NCBI GenBank assembly: GCA_963662155.1
Contig: OY759263.1
Coordinates: forward strand, 40,362,544-40,426,543
Direction of reading: 5' to 3'
DNA: 64,000 bases
Source of the DNA: Lamellibrachia columna
Taxonomy: Eukaryota > Annelida > Polychaeta > Sabellida > Siboglinidae
Shown here in pieces: positions 50,101-62,276 of the stretch. The notes beneath the pieces are model-generated. The model saw nothing but the letters and a program-made list of their open reading frames with translations. It ran no database searches and was not told where the DNA came from. The position numbers and the translations under genes were made by a program. The first letter of the stretch is position 1. Every line of letters starts with the position of its first letter.

Positions 50101-53083
50101 TGAAGCAAAACGGACCAACACGTATATACCATCGTCTTCAGTAACCGTACGTACAAAGATGTTTGTATTTATACATAGGGAGACTGGATCATTATAATGA
50201 CACCAAGTAAATATTTCCTCTTACATGACGCTGGCGACCCAGCCATCCCACTGAAGCAACAATCTGATCCAAACACATACATAAATATAATTTCTCCAGG
50301 GATGCAACAAAAACCATTTCCAAATTGTGTATACAATGACTATTTCATGCATGACGCAGCTACACAGAAGAAATATGGGCATGACTGGGCAGACCGTGGC
50401 CAGAGTTGGGCATCTCTTTGCTCCCGTTTTAGATAGCTTACCTGTATCAGGGTTTAGATAGCCTACCCATATCGGGGTTTAGTTAGCCTACCGGTATCAA
50501 GGTTTAGATGGCCTACCTGTATCAGGGCTTAGATAGCCTACCTGTATCGGGGTTTAGTTAGCCTACCTGCATCAGGGTTTGTTCAATGGTAATCATGTGA
50601 TTTTTTATAATTAATAACACTTAGAGTGTAATTGTAATTGATTTTTTTAGATGAGAGTAATTGGGTAATTATGAGGCTGTAAATGTAATTAGCCATTGTA
50701 ATTAGATCCAGCCCTGGCTGCAAGCATGCAATAATTGTATTTTTGGTTTATACTGAAGCTATGTGCCAGTAGTTGTACTCAACCTATGAACTATTGCAAA
50801 TTTTGCAATGGACCCTTTATGAAGCACCATAATTGATTAAGTGCTGTAACTGCAGTTGATTTTTTAAGCAATGTACTTGTAATAGACGGTACCGGGAATG
50901 TCATATTGTTAATCGCCAGATAATTAAAACATTGATTGTCGACAAATGCATGGGGTTGCCTATGGTTTATGTTTCTTTTGATGTTTTACAAGCTACGCAT
51001 GACAATACAAATTTTCATTATAGTGTAGAACAAGGGTCGTCAGTTAAGATTACGTGTCATGGTATATCTAAATCCACAAGTGGCTTACAGAATTTGAATA
51101 AAATTAACAATCAAATACCAAAAAGATTTGTGTGATTGTTTTGTCATGTGCCGAAACAATCATGCATCTAGGCCAACTCATGAAGTTATTCAGACGTCTG
51201 ATCAGCCCATTTTTGTGTCCTGATGTTGTGATTTCTGTTTAGTATCAGTGAGTGTTATTGTTAGTACGTTGTATTTTTTGATGACATAATAATGAATTAA
51301 ATATTTGTGTTCTTGTCGTTGTTGTGGATACATCATTGTTCCAACTCTAATTTAAAATTTCATGTCGTACTTCCATCGGCAGTTGCTCGCGACTTCACCG
51401 TTATATTAGTGATTCACCACAGGTTATTTCGGGGAGCCTCTATTGATTATGTTAAAGCATTGTAATTGAGCTGTTATGATGCTGGGTCATTTTAATTGAT
51501 AATTTTACAAGAATGTGAAATTGTTGAAATCACTTCAAATCAGTGGCTACACCAAGAGTTGTATGAACTGATAAAGCATAATTGTCACCGAGCACTTGTG
51601 TGCTGATAATGATGAACCTTGCCATGTAAAAATTCTTTAAAGTTTTGCACTATGAGGGAATATTTTAATTACTAATGTTTATAAAATGAAGAAACTAGTT
51701 AAACACATTTGAAACAGAAACTTTTTTATTATTAAGGGAGAAATAAACTTTTGAGCTTATGTAATGTGTATGTGTTACCACTGTTAGTCAAATATATCCT
51801 TGATAATGATGATATTGAATGATAAATTTTCAACTACCTTTCTCTGTTTTCACCCCAGGTTGAAAGTCAGAATATCACCAGTGGGAATAATGAACCAAAG
51901 ATAAATCGACAGCCAGCACCCCCTCCACTTGAGGTTAGTACAGTTAATAAAGGAACCTCTATTCTGAAATCATCCCCTCCAGAGGAGTCTAGGAGAAAAG
52001 CTGAACTGAACTGATAAAGCATAATTGTCACCACACACTTGTGTGCTAATAATGATGAACCTTGCAATGTAAAAAGTCTTTAAACTATTGCACCGTGATG
52101 GAATATTTTAATTACTAATGTTTATAAAATGAAGAAACTAGTTAAACACATTTGAAACAGAAACTTTTTTATTATTAAGGGAGAAATAAACTTTTGAGCT
52201 TATGCAATGTGTACGTGTTACCACTGTTAGTCAGATATATCCCTGATAATGATGATATTGATTGATAAATTTTCAACTACCTTTCTATGTTTTCACCCCA
52301 GGTTATGGATGGAAGTGAGAATATCTCCAGTGGGAATAATGAACCAAAAGAAAGGAAGAAAGAAAAGCGACCGCCAGCACCCCCTCCACTTGAGGTTAGT
52401 ACAGTTAGTAAAAGGAACCTCTATTCTGAAATCATCCCCTCCGGAGGAGTCTAGGAGAAAAGCAACTAGACCGAAGACAACAAAACACTTAGATTAAAGG
52501 CAATGTACAACAATTTACAGTGGTTCACTGAACGACTGTTTTATGAAATATTTTGCGAGTTTATGACACTGAATACATTAGTATTTATAACATCTTGATT
52601 GGTTAAACGTAATATCCATGCAAAATGTCTTGTTATCCTTATCTTTCATCTGTTAATATTTTAGAAAATATTAAATTTGTCACCTTTGTACAGGTTGTTG
52701 ATCCGCCTGCGCCGAAGTCACCTGTGGACTTTAGTTGTTTGTTGGTTCCTGTTCCGCCGTTGATAGAGGTCAGCGAGATGTGTGTAAACACGGGGGACGA
52801 GACATCTCGTATATATGGAAACGTGAATGGAAATGATGGAAACGTGAATGGAAATGATTATGAAAATGATTATGAAAATGTGCCGAAGTTGCCGGGGCAG
52901 CCGCAGAGTGATGGAAGTGTTAGTGCGAGTTGTCCACAACTTGCTACCGCTTCTGATGTGATGATGCGCCAGCCAAACAGTGACCAACCACGCTCCGTTA
53001 GTAATAGATCTGAGGATTATTATAATATACGTGGGGAAAGTGAGTATTACAATGGTGTTATACTTCCTCCAACTCAGAATTAG
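47105..53083 (+). CDS. type I membrane protein with mucin-like, Cys-clustered ectodomain and YxN-rich tail
   Basis: Six exons, all phase 0: 47105-47188, 47699-48496, 50090-50146, 51859-51933, 52302-52394, 52694-53083; 498 residues. A signal peptide (YGVLLVVMLNIACC) fills exon 1. Exon 2 holds a Thr/Ser-rich, sequon-rich ectodomain with two CxxC-type clusters (about residues 82-100 and 198-217), a TM helix (about 242-266) and a stop-transfer IRRRRR. Exons 4 and 5 are a tandem duplicate encoding SGNNEPK and PAPPPLE. Exon 5 adds KERKKEKR, making KRPPAPP, an SH3-type KxxPxxP. The last exon has five YxN motifs (YGN, YEN, YEN, YYN, YYN), the Grb2-SH2 consensus. The likely role is a tyrosine-phosphorylated surface receptor or adaptor. 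No family recognised. AATAAA follows at 53,172. Confidence 0.82.
48690..48875. repeat. dispersed repeat copy 3 and a 20-bp triplicate
   Basis: cacttttgcaagttgcccaa and following words match 12,227 onward; then catagtgcttatattattca is repeated three times (48,816-48,873). In intron 2 of the receptor-like gene. Confidence 0.6.
48895..49770. repeat. ATTACATTG-type repeat, second copy
   Basis: The order attacattgcaatgtaat, atgctgaaggcaatgtaat and, further on, acattacccagcgtggcagg parallels 2021-2170, with about 700 bp more in the middle. This copy may be the longer form of the element. Confidence 0.45.
50425..50582. repeat. 25-bp tandem repeat, about 6 copies
   Basis: Degenerate units of tagcctacctgtatcagggt plus about 5 bp in intron 3 of the receptor-like gene. 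Confidence 0.92.
51569..52454 (+). repeat. 443-bp tandem duplication carrying exons 4 and 5 of the receptor-like gene
   Basis: The segment from tgataaagcataattgtcac at 51,569 recurs at 52,012. Intron sequence, acceptor, proline-rich exon and donor (gaggttagtacagtta) are all copied, ending at taggagaaaagc. The second exon has 18 extra bases encoding six residues. Low divergence suggests a fairly recent event. Confidence 0.93.
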
Positions 53084-53171
53084 GATGTCCAGTGTTCTTG
53101 TGAAGGGTTTCGAATATCCACATATGGTTATGGGTAAATGAAAACTATGCTGTGAAAACGATTTATGTGTC

Positions 53172-53177
53172 AATAAA
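53172..53177 (+). terminator. AATAAA polyadenylation signal of the receptor-like gene
   Basis: Canonical hexamer 89 nt after the stop, followed by a T-run and a GTGG-rich element. Confidence 0.75.
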
Positions 53178-53704
53178 TTTTTTTTTAAATGTGGTTGCTT
53201 TTGTCCCCTGCTCCTGTCCCTGAAAACATACAAGTACTTAACACCCTTTCTCATTTCTCCCTCTTTTAACAATAATGTCAACTTTATCCACTGCGGCTTA
53301 TGCAAAATAGCGGCAACTTAGCGTTGACCAAATGCCACTCCATCTAGTGGAATACACAGTCTGAGTGCAACACTGACCTAACTCCATGGCGTTGGGTCAG
53401 TGTTGAACTGAGACGATTTTTAATGTTGATTTTGATGCAACTTCTGTAATGCATTTGGGCGATTCTTCATGGCAGATAGATAGCTATTTGAAAGGTGGTC
53501 CACATGGCTATAATATGCAGCCAAGGTCAGGGGTACGTTGCTTTGTTCAGCTTTATTGGCATTGTTATTTGTTGTATTGTCTGGTTTAGACACATTGTCT
53601 GCTAATGAAAGCATACAGCTTGAACATACTTTAGATTAATAAACAGTTAACTCTTGAATCATCAGTGAAGTGAGCAGGTAGTGGGACGAATTTTCATGTT
53701 TCAT

Positions 53705-54060
53705 CATTTTAAATATTCACTGATAATCATTTCTTAATAATTATTACATCTTTATGATGTTTGTATGTACCAACACATGTAATGAAGTTGAGCACAGGAC
53801 AGTCATGATTTATGTAGCAGAGATTGTACATTCTGTGTATAAAATTAATTGTTCTAGAGGCAGAAACAATTGTATATACATTTGCTGCTTCTTTCATACT
53901 TAATTGGTGTAATAATAGCAATAATAATAATAACCATTTATTTCAGACATATAGGTATATGGAAATTACATTGAGTCTAGTAAAAGAAATTAAGAATAGG
54001 GATAAACAATAATTAATTATATACATAATTTTACATAAACCACTTATCCATGTTGTGTCA
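53705..54060. repeat. about 350-bp dispersed repeat, copy A
   Basis: From tcattt..aatattcactgat through cttatcca it is about 90 percent like 58,925-59,275 (shared: gaagttgagcacaggacagt, ttaattgttctagaggcaga, gaaattaagaatagggataa). The (aataata)n run and trailing AT-rich end suggest a LINE or SINE 3' part. Confidence 0.85.
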
Positions 54061-54307
54061 AATCAGAAGTGGTATATACCTCACTATTAAGAGTGCACTG
54101 TACAATTAAATTAGTAGTAGAAACTGTAAATACATTTTCTAATACAAATGTTGCAACTGTGAGCAAATTTTTATGTACAAAATGTTTTGTTTGATGAGTC
54201 GGTTGATGTACACTGTCATGTATAGACACTTGAAGCGCAGAGAGTCTGCTACACAGCTAAGTAGAGAGGGTACTTTGTGCTGGTGTAGCTTTAATTGGTA
54301 TTGACAT

Positions 54308-56092
54308 GTAGTGGAGTGTAGCAGTCTGCTAACTGCCTGTGTTGGGGTGGCTTCATTGCAACAACATTAGTGGAGTGTAGCAGTCTACTAACTGCCCGTG
54401 TTGGGGTGGCTTCATTTCAACAACATTAGTAGAGTGTAGCAGTCTGCTAACTGCCCGTGTTGGGGTGGCTTCATTGTAACAACATTAGTGGAGTGTAGCA
54501 GTCTGCTAACTGCCTGTGTTGGGGTGGCTTCATTGCAACAACATTAGTGGAGTGTAGCAGTCTGCTAACTGCCTGTGTTGGGGTGGCTTCATTGTAACAA
54601 CATTAGTGGAGTGTAGCAGTCTGCTAACTGCCTGTGTTGGGGTGGCTTCATTGCAACAACATTAGTGGAGTGTAGCAGTCTGCTAACTGCCCGTGTTGGG
54701 GTGGCTTCATTGCCACAACATTAGTGGAGTGTAGCAGTCTACTAACTGCCCGTGTTGGGGTGGCTTCATTTCAACAACATTAGTGGAGTGTAGCAGTCTG
54801 CTAACTGCCCGTGTTGGGGTGGCTTCATTGCAACAACATTAGTGGAGTGTAGCAGTCTGCTAACTGCCCGTGTTGGGGTGGCTTCATTGCAACAACATTA
54901 GTGAAGTGTAGCAGTCTGCTAACTGCCCGTGTTGGGGTGGCTTCATTGCAACAACATTAGTGGAGTGTAGCAATCTGCTAACTGCCTGTGTTGGGGTGGC
55001 TTCATTGCAACAACATTAGTGAAGTGTAGCAGTCTGCTAACTGCCCGTGTTGGGGTGGCTTCATTGCAACAACATTAGTGGAGTGTAGCAGTCTGCTAAC
55101 TGCCCGTGTTGGGGTGGCTTCATTGCAACAACATTAGTGGAGTGTAGCAGTCTGCTAACTGCCCGTGTTGGGGTGGCTTCATTGCCACAACATTAGTGGA
55201 GTGTAGCAGTCTGCTAACTGCCCGTGTTGGGGTGGCTTCATTGCAACAACATTAGTGGAGTGTAGCAGTCTGCTAACTGCCCGTGTTGGGGTGGCTTCAT
55301 TGCAACAACATTAGTGAAGTGTAGCAGTCTGCTAACTGCCCGTGTTGGGGTGGCTTCATTGCAACAACATTAGTGGAGTGTAGCAGTCTGCTAACTGCCT
55401 GTGTTGGGGTGGCTTCATTGCAACAACGTTAGTGGAGTGTAGCAGTCTGCTAACTGCCCGTGTTGGGGTGGCTTCATTGCAACAACGTTAGTGGAGTGTA
55501 GCAGTCTGCTAACTGCTTGTGTTGGGGTGGCTTCATTGCAACAACATTAGTGGAGTGTAGCAGTCTGCTAACTGCCTGTGTTGGGGTGGCTTCATTGCAA
55601 CAACGTTAGTGGAGTGTAGCAGTCTGCTAACTGCCCGTGTTGGGGTGGCTTCATTGCAACAACATTAGTGGAGTGTAGCAGTCTGCTAACTGCCTGTGTT
55701 GGGGTGGCTTCATTGCAACAACATTAGTGGAGTGTAGCAGTCTGCTAACTGCCTGTGTTGGGGTGGCTTCATTGCAACAACATTAGTGGAGTGTAGCAGT
55801 CTGCTAACTGCCTGTGTTGGGGTGGCTTCATTGCAACAACATTAGTGGAGTGTAGCAGTCTGCTAACTGCCTGTGTTGGGGTGGCTTCATTGCAACAACG
55901 TTAGTGGAGTGTAGCAGTCTGCTAACTGCCCGTGTTGGGGTGGCTTCATTGCAACAACATTAGTGGAGTGTAGCAGTCTGCTAACTGCCCGTGTTGGGGT
56001 GGCTTCATTGCAACAACATTAGTGGAGTGTAGCAGTCTGCTAACTGCCTGTGTTGGGGTGGCTTCATTGCAACAACATTAGTGGAGTGTAGC
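54308..56092. repeat. 59-bp minisatellite, about 30 copies
   Basis: The unit is gtggagtgtagcagtctgct followed by aactgcctgtgttggggtgg and cttcattgcaacaacatta. Copies are more than 95 percent alike; variants (ccgtgtt/ctgtgtt, acgtta/acatta, gccaca) are scattered. With period 59 the frame rotates, so no long ORF results. Confidence 0.98.
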
Positions 56093-57395
56093 TGCATGAG
56101 TTTGTGGCACTCAGATTTCACTGTTTGTCTTTCTAACATTCATGTGGTGGGTATAGTTATTAATGTTTACCCCTGGATTCATGTTGTGTATATAATTATC
56201 ATGTTTATCCATGGATTTTGAGACATGTTTACCCATTTGTCACACAGTGCATAGTTTGAAAAGTAACCGTTCATTTATCAAAGTGTGTAAATAATATGCA
56301 TCAGCTGAGGAAAAGAAACTTATGTTTTCCAACTAACTCTAACTGAGACTTATGCAGTAATAAGTTGATTCCATTTATAAATGTTTTACTTTTCTTCATT
56401 GTGCACATTTTTAGATGTTTGACACTGTAACATTCCTGTTGTACTATGCAGACTACATTATCTACTGGCATAAGCCAGTGTGTCTAATTTTGATACTAAC
56501 ATAACTGATAATGGTTTTATGAAAGCTTTGTATGAAGTTTGTGATTTAAGCAACATTTCTGTCAGAAGTGTATTCAATTTATTGTGATAACACAAGACAC
56601 TTGTAAATGGTGGCAATTATAGGTATTGCATTTTATTCCACAAAATCAGAAATGTGTAGCTATGTATGTTTATATTGCTAACTCCACTTATCTAAGAGCA
56701 CCTGTATTTAGCAGCATGCACAGTTGAACCTGTTGAATGTGCCACATTGTTCTTGCTCGGTTTAGAGAACGCCAGTAAATTATCCAAAATTCTTTTTTTC
56801 ATTTCCATTATCCCAAACATGGCACACTTTTACCAATACTATTTTGTTTGAAACCCACATATGCATGCAATTGCTTGCCAATGTATTTGTCTTCCTCTCA
56901 GGGGAATAGCAAAACAACATTTATCGTCCTTACAGGGAAGCAGTGAAAGCGTGGTAAGAAATTAGCAGATCTTTGTTGTTTAATTCCATATGAGACGTTT
57001 GCCACCTCAGCCAGAAATGGTGGCTGGTATAACAGTAATATCGTTTGTCTTGTACGACTTCCTGATGGAACAACTGCTCAACCAGCTGGTCCAAATGACA
57101 CAGTTTGAATCCTGGCGATTGGTCTGATTGGCCAGTATTATGCTGGTAAATCTATTTACACATTTACTCTATTGAATTGTTCAAGTGCTGATGTTACCTT
57201 GTGTCAGATAGTGGTGCCATTTCTCTAGACTTATGACTGGTTTTTAGCTGTTACTTATGACTCATGTTTCACTATATAATTTGTGCCTTACTTTCACTAG
57301 AACATTTTGCAAAGGAAACACTGAAATGTAAAGTGCTGTAAGAAGTCTTACGGATTAGATGTCATGGTGCATGAGAACTTACCTTTATTTAAGTT
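56093..57395. other. no gene recognised
   Basis: AT-rich single-copy-looking sequence between two minisatellites, with no splice-supported frame on either strand. Confidence 0.5.
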
Positions 57396-57399
57396 TCGG

Positions 57400-57735
57400 T
57401 GAAACAGGCATGAGGGCCCTCCGAGTGTCTTGGTGAAACAGGTATGAGGGCCCTCAGAGTGTCTTGGTGAAACAGGCATGAGGGCCCTCCGAGTGTCTTG
57501 GTGAAACAGGTATGAGGGCCCTCAGAGTGTCTTGGTGAAACAGGCATGAGGGCCCTCCGAGTGTCTTGGTGAAACAGGCATGAGGGCCCTCTGAGTGTCT
57601 TGGTGAAACAGGTATGAGGGCCCTCAGAGTGTCTTGGTGAAACAGGCAGGAGGGCCCTCAGAGTGTCTTGGTGAGACAGGCATGAGGGTCCTCGGAGTGT
57701 CTTGGTGAAGTAGACATCAGGGCCCTCAGAGTTCT
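57400..57735. repeat. 34-bp minisatellite, about 10 copies
   Basis: The unit is gtcttggtgaaacaggcatg followed by agggccctccgagt, with alternating cat/tat and ccg/cag variants. GGGCCC is palindromic. Confidence 0.96.
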
Positions 57736-57876
57736 GGGTCTACAACTTGTATAGCAGACCCTGAATAACATCAGATGCTGAGTGTTTTATTGTACTTTTA
57801 ACACATTGTATATATTTGATACATAAAATTTATTTTTACCTTTTTTTACGTTTACTGTTTTTATTTCACAAAGTTC

Positions 57877-58220
57877 TTGCATAATTCAAAGTTTTCCTCT
57901 TCTATTCTGAGTGCATCCGCTCTCTTCGTCAACCGTTCCCCTTCCATTCTTTCCACGTGTCCAGCCCACTTTAACCGACTCTCCTGCTTCCTCCTGAAAC
58001 TCTCTTTCACACTTCTCCTCCCTCAGTTCCTCCATTCTTCACTTGTCAACTCTTTTCACTCCTGCAATTCTTCTCAACCATTTATTTTCACAAACTTGCA
58101 TTTTCTCCTTGTTCTTCCATCATCGCTATGGTCTATCATCATCATCATCGCTATGGTCTCTAGGCTGCTAAGGTATGCTGGTGTGATGCACAAAATAAGC
58201 ACTTTTCCTTTGAGCTTCCA
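57877..58220 (-). mobile_element. LINE C-terminal fragment, minus strand
   Basis: Minus reading KWLRRIAGVKRVDKWRMEEL, then a degenerate xxRLKxxWAGHVERM-like stretch, resembles the post-RT tail of LINEs. The corresponding DNA also survives at 8,660-8,875. Confidence 0.6.
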
Positions 58221-58249
58221 AGATATATGTCTATCTCCCTAAGTCCAGT

Positions 58250-58640
58250 GTTATTCGTCGCAGCTATGGAGGTGATTAAGCAGGAAGATGAGTATGAGAC
58301 ATTCTCCAGAAGTTGCTACACGCAGACAACATGGTGGTAGTGAATGAAGCAGACGACATGGTGGTAGTGAATGAAGCAGACGTTCAAGAAAGGTTGTTGA
58401 AGAGTAGAAGGCGTTCAGCAAACAAGGACTGAGCGTAGGTGTGATGAAGGCAGAGCTGCGTTGGGTTGGACAGCCGACTAAAGATCTGGATATACGACTG
58501 GAAGGGAAGAAACTGAAACACGAGACATCTCTATATGCTTGGGTGGAGTCAATGGAGTGGTTTGCGGGACAGCAGCACGGAGATGGAAATTCAAGAGAAT
58601 ACAAGCTAGGGCAAATACACGCAGGAAAGTGACACTAATA
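58250..58640 (+). mobile_element. LINE fragment upstream of the C-terminal tail, plus strand
   Basis: Plus reading VGQPTKDLDIRLEGKKLKHE and surrounding broken frames resembles the segment between FADD and the YLG block of LINEs. It includes a short duplicated piece (agacgacatggtggtagtga). It is opposite in strand to the neighbouring C-terminal fragment. Confidence 0.45.
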
Positions 58641-58924
58641 TTTGTTTTGTTGATTATTTCAACTGTGCTCTATATTTTTAAAGGAGCCATGTTTTCTACA
58701 AATTCAGATTCATAAAATAGTTTCTCTGTGGGCTCACTTGCTTACATGGCTTGGGAAGCTTCATCTACACACTGCTCCAGTCAATGATGAAGTTACTTAC
58801 ACATTTGTCACATATAAAGTTAACAAATTTGGTTGTGTACACGGGAACTAGTCATTTACTTACTTATGTCGTCCACTTAATGTGGTGGCATGATGATTTC
58901 CTTCCAGTGGTTTTGGTTCTTCAT

Positions 58925-59275
58925 GTTTCATCATTTAAACAATTCACTGATAATAATTTCTTAATAATTATTACATCTTTATGATGCTTGTTTGTAGCAA
59001 CATGTGTAATGAAGTTGAGCACAGGACAGTCATGATCCAGAAATGATGTAGCAGAGAGAGTGCATTCTGTGTACAAAATTAATTGTTCTAGAGGCAGAAA
59101 CAATTATATACACATTTGCTGCTTCTTCCATGCTTAATTGGTGTAATAACAGTAATAATAACAATTTATTTCAGACATGGAAATATAGTCTGTAGTAAAA
59201 GAAATTAAGAATAGGGATAAACAATAATTAATTATATACATAATCACAATAATTTGGCATAAAGCACTTATCCAT
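58925..59275. repeat. about 350-bp dispersed repeat, copy B
   Basis: Direct-orientation partner of 53,705-54,060, with small indels (for example it lacks gtatatggaa). See that entry for shared words. Confidence 0.85.
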
Positions 59276-59700
59276 CGCTGACATTGGTCAGGAAATAGCA
59301 TGATATGACATTAGTTTTAGAGTTCCCTTTAAACAGAGCATGTATGATGCGGTCTGTTATCTTGGTGATTGATATAAGATTCTGGAGCAGTGAAGATTTC
59401 ACTACTCCAACGCCCACAACTGCTGTATCTTGTGGATTGCTTGCGTGTAGCGGAGGCTGTGAACATCGTGGATCTACCTATATTGGTAGCTATGATATCT
59501 GGGTCTTCTTGTAGGTGGACTTGTCTTTGTTTTTGAATACAAGTCACTGATATGTCAAAATCGTTCATGTGTTTGTCGAGTTCTTCCTTGGCACTAGTGG
59601 AAGATAAGCTACGAGTGTTGAGCTGCCCAAAGAGGATGTTTTTCTTAGGGCGGCAAAGTCCTTTCGTTGTTCTCGTGTCAGATGGTATCTGTCCTTGCTG
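59260..59700 (-). mobile_element. LINE endonuclease N-terminal fragment
   Basis: Minus reading LFGQLNTRSLSSTSAKEELD, then DFDISVTCIQKQRQVH and GRSTMFTASATRKQS, with VISCYFLTN further on. This follows the start of an APE endonuclease (NxRxL, the QEHR box degenerated to QKQR, then CYxPTN). Stops interrupt it. Probably the same RTE-like family as the 39.5-40.4 kb pieces. Confidence 0.65.
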
Positions 59701-60084
59701 CTTTGGAATGTTATCTTCATATGGGTTGGTAGACCCTCAAGAAGAACGAATGTTTCGGCAGGGATTTGAACCCTTTGCTGTTTGAACTCATCATGTTGTC
59801 ATCTAGCTGTTACTAGTGCATCACTACTGCTACTGTGGGTGTTTTTAATTCCGAGACACCATCTCGTAGACAGGATGCCAACCAAGGCTGAAGAGGACCC
59901 ATCCCCTTGAGTGACTACACTTCATCCGACTCCTACACCTTGACCTGCCTGGCTTGGTTGAACCTGCCAGGGACTTTATCCACGCAAGTATAGCTCTCCG
60001 GGTTATGGGAGTATGCAAGCCACTCCACTGCGACTAAGTGGTAGTCGTGGGGAGGCACAAACTAGTATGCAAAGGAAACCTGCT

Positions 60085-61390
60085 GGTTACACTGGACTCT
60101 CACTACAAAGACTCCTGATGTAAGGAATAGCAGCTTATAAGGAACAGCGCTGAAATCCCCACTGGCCTGCACTGAACCCATGGATATAAGGAACATCGGA
60201 TATATGGAACAGTTTGATCAAGTTCCAACATTTTCCTCATGGCAAGAGTCCATGGTATGTTACATATTGACAGTTGTTAAGTGATTCACGTGAGCTCTTG
60301 TCAGCAGATCGACAAAACTGTACAAATACCAACATAAAAAATTATATGTGCTTTATTGTTCTATATGTGCTTATATTGTTCTATATGTGCTTATATTGTA
60401 CTATGAAGAATATGAAAATATACAACACACAAGCATCCATTCTTGACAACTGAAAACAATGTGTTGTGTTGAGTGTTGGCAGTAAAACATAGATGTATCA
60501 ACAATTAGATAAACTTATGTATATGGCACATGCACGGTTTGCTTGTAACTGTAAATACAAAGGAAAGAACAATAATTCATGCTCAGTGGGACAGCCAACT
60601 GGTAATGACTTGTTGCATTGAGGCTGTTCTAAATCAGGACTTTACTAATAATGCTTTTAAGGCTACTTAACAGAATACCTTGCTATATAATTTTCTCTTG
60701 ACATTTGACATGTCAATGAATGACACTAACGTGTCAATGAATGACACTGACATGTCAACATAAAAGTGGGTATGTTTATTTGAATACAAGTGAATAAAAT
60801 TTCTGGTTTAACATTACAGTGCAGGTCATAAAATATTTCTGTACTGTATGCAATGTACATCAAAATATCTGTCAAAACTGCACCATGTATACACATATAC
60901 ACAGAGGACAGCTGATATTGTCCTTGCTGATATACATTTATTATACATGGAGCCATGTATTTTTAATTAACCATAACCAAAAGAGCCCTGGAAAATGATG
61001 TGAACACAGTACGTAACAACTTGTGTCATAAGGAAAAGTTCCACAACAATTATTACTATACAGTGGTGTTAAATAATTACAATGCTTTACACACATTTGT
61101 ATGAACTGTCACCATGTCAATGATGCCACAGGAACAGAGCAGCTATCATGTCACATGACCATCCATCATGTGACTGAACAGTACATCATCAAGCAACTTG
61201 ACAGTATATCAAGTTACTCAACATTCGTCCAACTGTTGACGTTACTGAAGTTTTTTAGTAGTCATCTCTCTTCTTTGCCAGCTTCGCCCACTCTCTCCTT
61301 TTTTCTGTAACATGTCGAAGGCAATATTACTTGTGTTCCTCTTATTTTTACAAGGCTGTATTCCTTACCAATGTTAATCTGTTATCAGTG
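60085..61390. other. no gene recognised
   Basis: Contains a short repeat (tattgttctatatgtgctta, about three copies near 60,355-60,400), a duplicated cacgtgtcaatgaatgaca-like motif near 60,715-60,750 and AT-rich DNA. Confidence 0.45.
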
Positions 61391-61395
61391 ATGAA

Positions 61396-61648
<253 letters not shown>

Positions 61649-61803
61649 AACACATGGTAATTATTACTATAATTAGAACTTTTCAAAACACAAATTCTAG
61701 AGTTCTATTATTAATAATACTCCAGTATTTTTCTTGTGAAATATAACAGAAATGGGGTTGACCACTTTTATCCACACTGAAGTAGTTTTATGGTGTTTCT
61801 CAC

Positions 61804-61899
61804 CTTTCTTTGGTTGGCCCTCATATTTTGCATAGGGTATTGACTCGGAATACCCTGGAGAATTAGAACGTGGTCTCACGAGCGTGTCAGATAAGACCC
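61804..61899 (-). CDS. possible exon of an unknown minus-strand gene
   Basis: The acceptor ttggttttcag and donor AAAG|GTGAGA bracket 96 nt whose only open frame (phase 1 in, phase 1 out) reads VRPRSNSPGYSESIPYAKYE, then GQPKK. The composition is protein-like with several Tyr/Ser. It was not linked in phase to the candidate at about 62.1-62.3 kb. Confidence 0.4.
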
Positions 61900-62121
61900 C
61901 TGAAAACCAAAAGCACTGATAAATTCAAAGCTTCTCTGATCCACCACCAGGACTGCAGCCATAGATGACAATCAGGCTTCTTATACTGTATATTAATTAT
62001 ACACAATAGGTCAATTCTCTAGTTTTTTCTTTAAAGGTGAAGGATTTTGTACAGTGCATGTGGTTACTTAGAACCAATGTACTGTACACTTCACCACTGA
62101 AGTATCCGTTAATATGAACAC

Positions 62122-62276
62122 TGACTCAACTACCGACATGCAGCCAACAATATCAATTCCATCACCATCTACTGCCATATCTTTACCGTCCGGTGGACGG
62201 AGGATATGAAGCTTGAGATGGCCACACAGAGCTTGAGCCACTCTAGTCCTCTCAGCCGACACTCTCATGGTCTGTC
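62122..62276 (-). CDS. possible exon of an unknown minus-strand gene
   Basis: After a tgacag acceptor, a non-repetitive frame reads RVSAERTRVAQALCGHLKLH, then ILRPPDGKDMAVDGDG and IDIVGCMS, ending near a donor-like TCG|GTAGTT. It directly abuts the 33-bp minisatellite. Function unknown. Confidence 0.35.

Noticed and set aside
48895..50725. Single hAT-like element with inverted ends at 48,898 and 50,724
   Set aside because: The ends resemble each other, but the interval contains exon 3 of the receptor-like gene, so separate insertions are more likely.
54308..56092. CRISPR-like array (59-bp units)
   Set aside because: The whole 59-bp unit is conserved, so there are no variable spacers.
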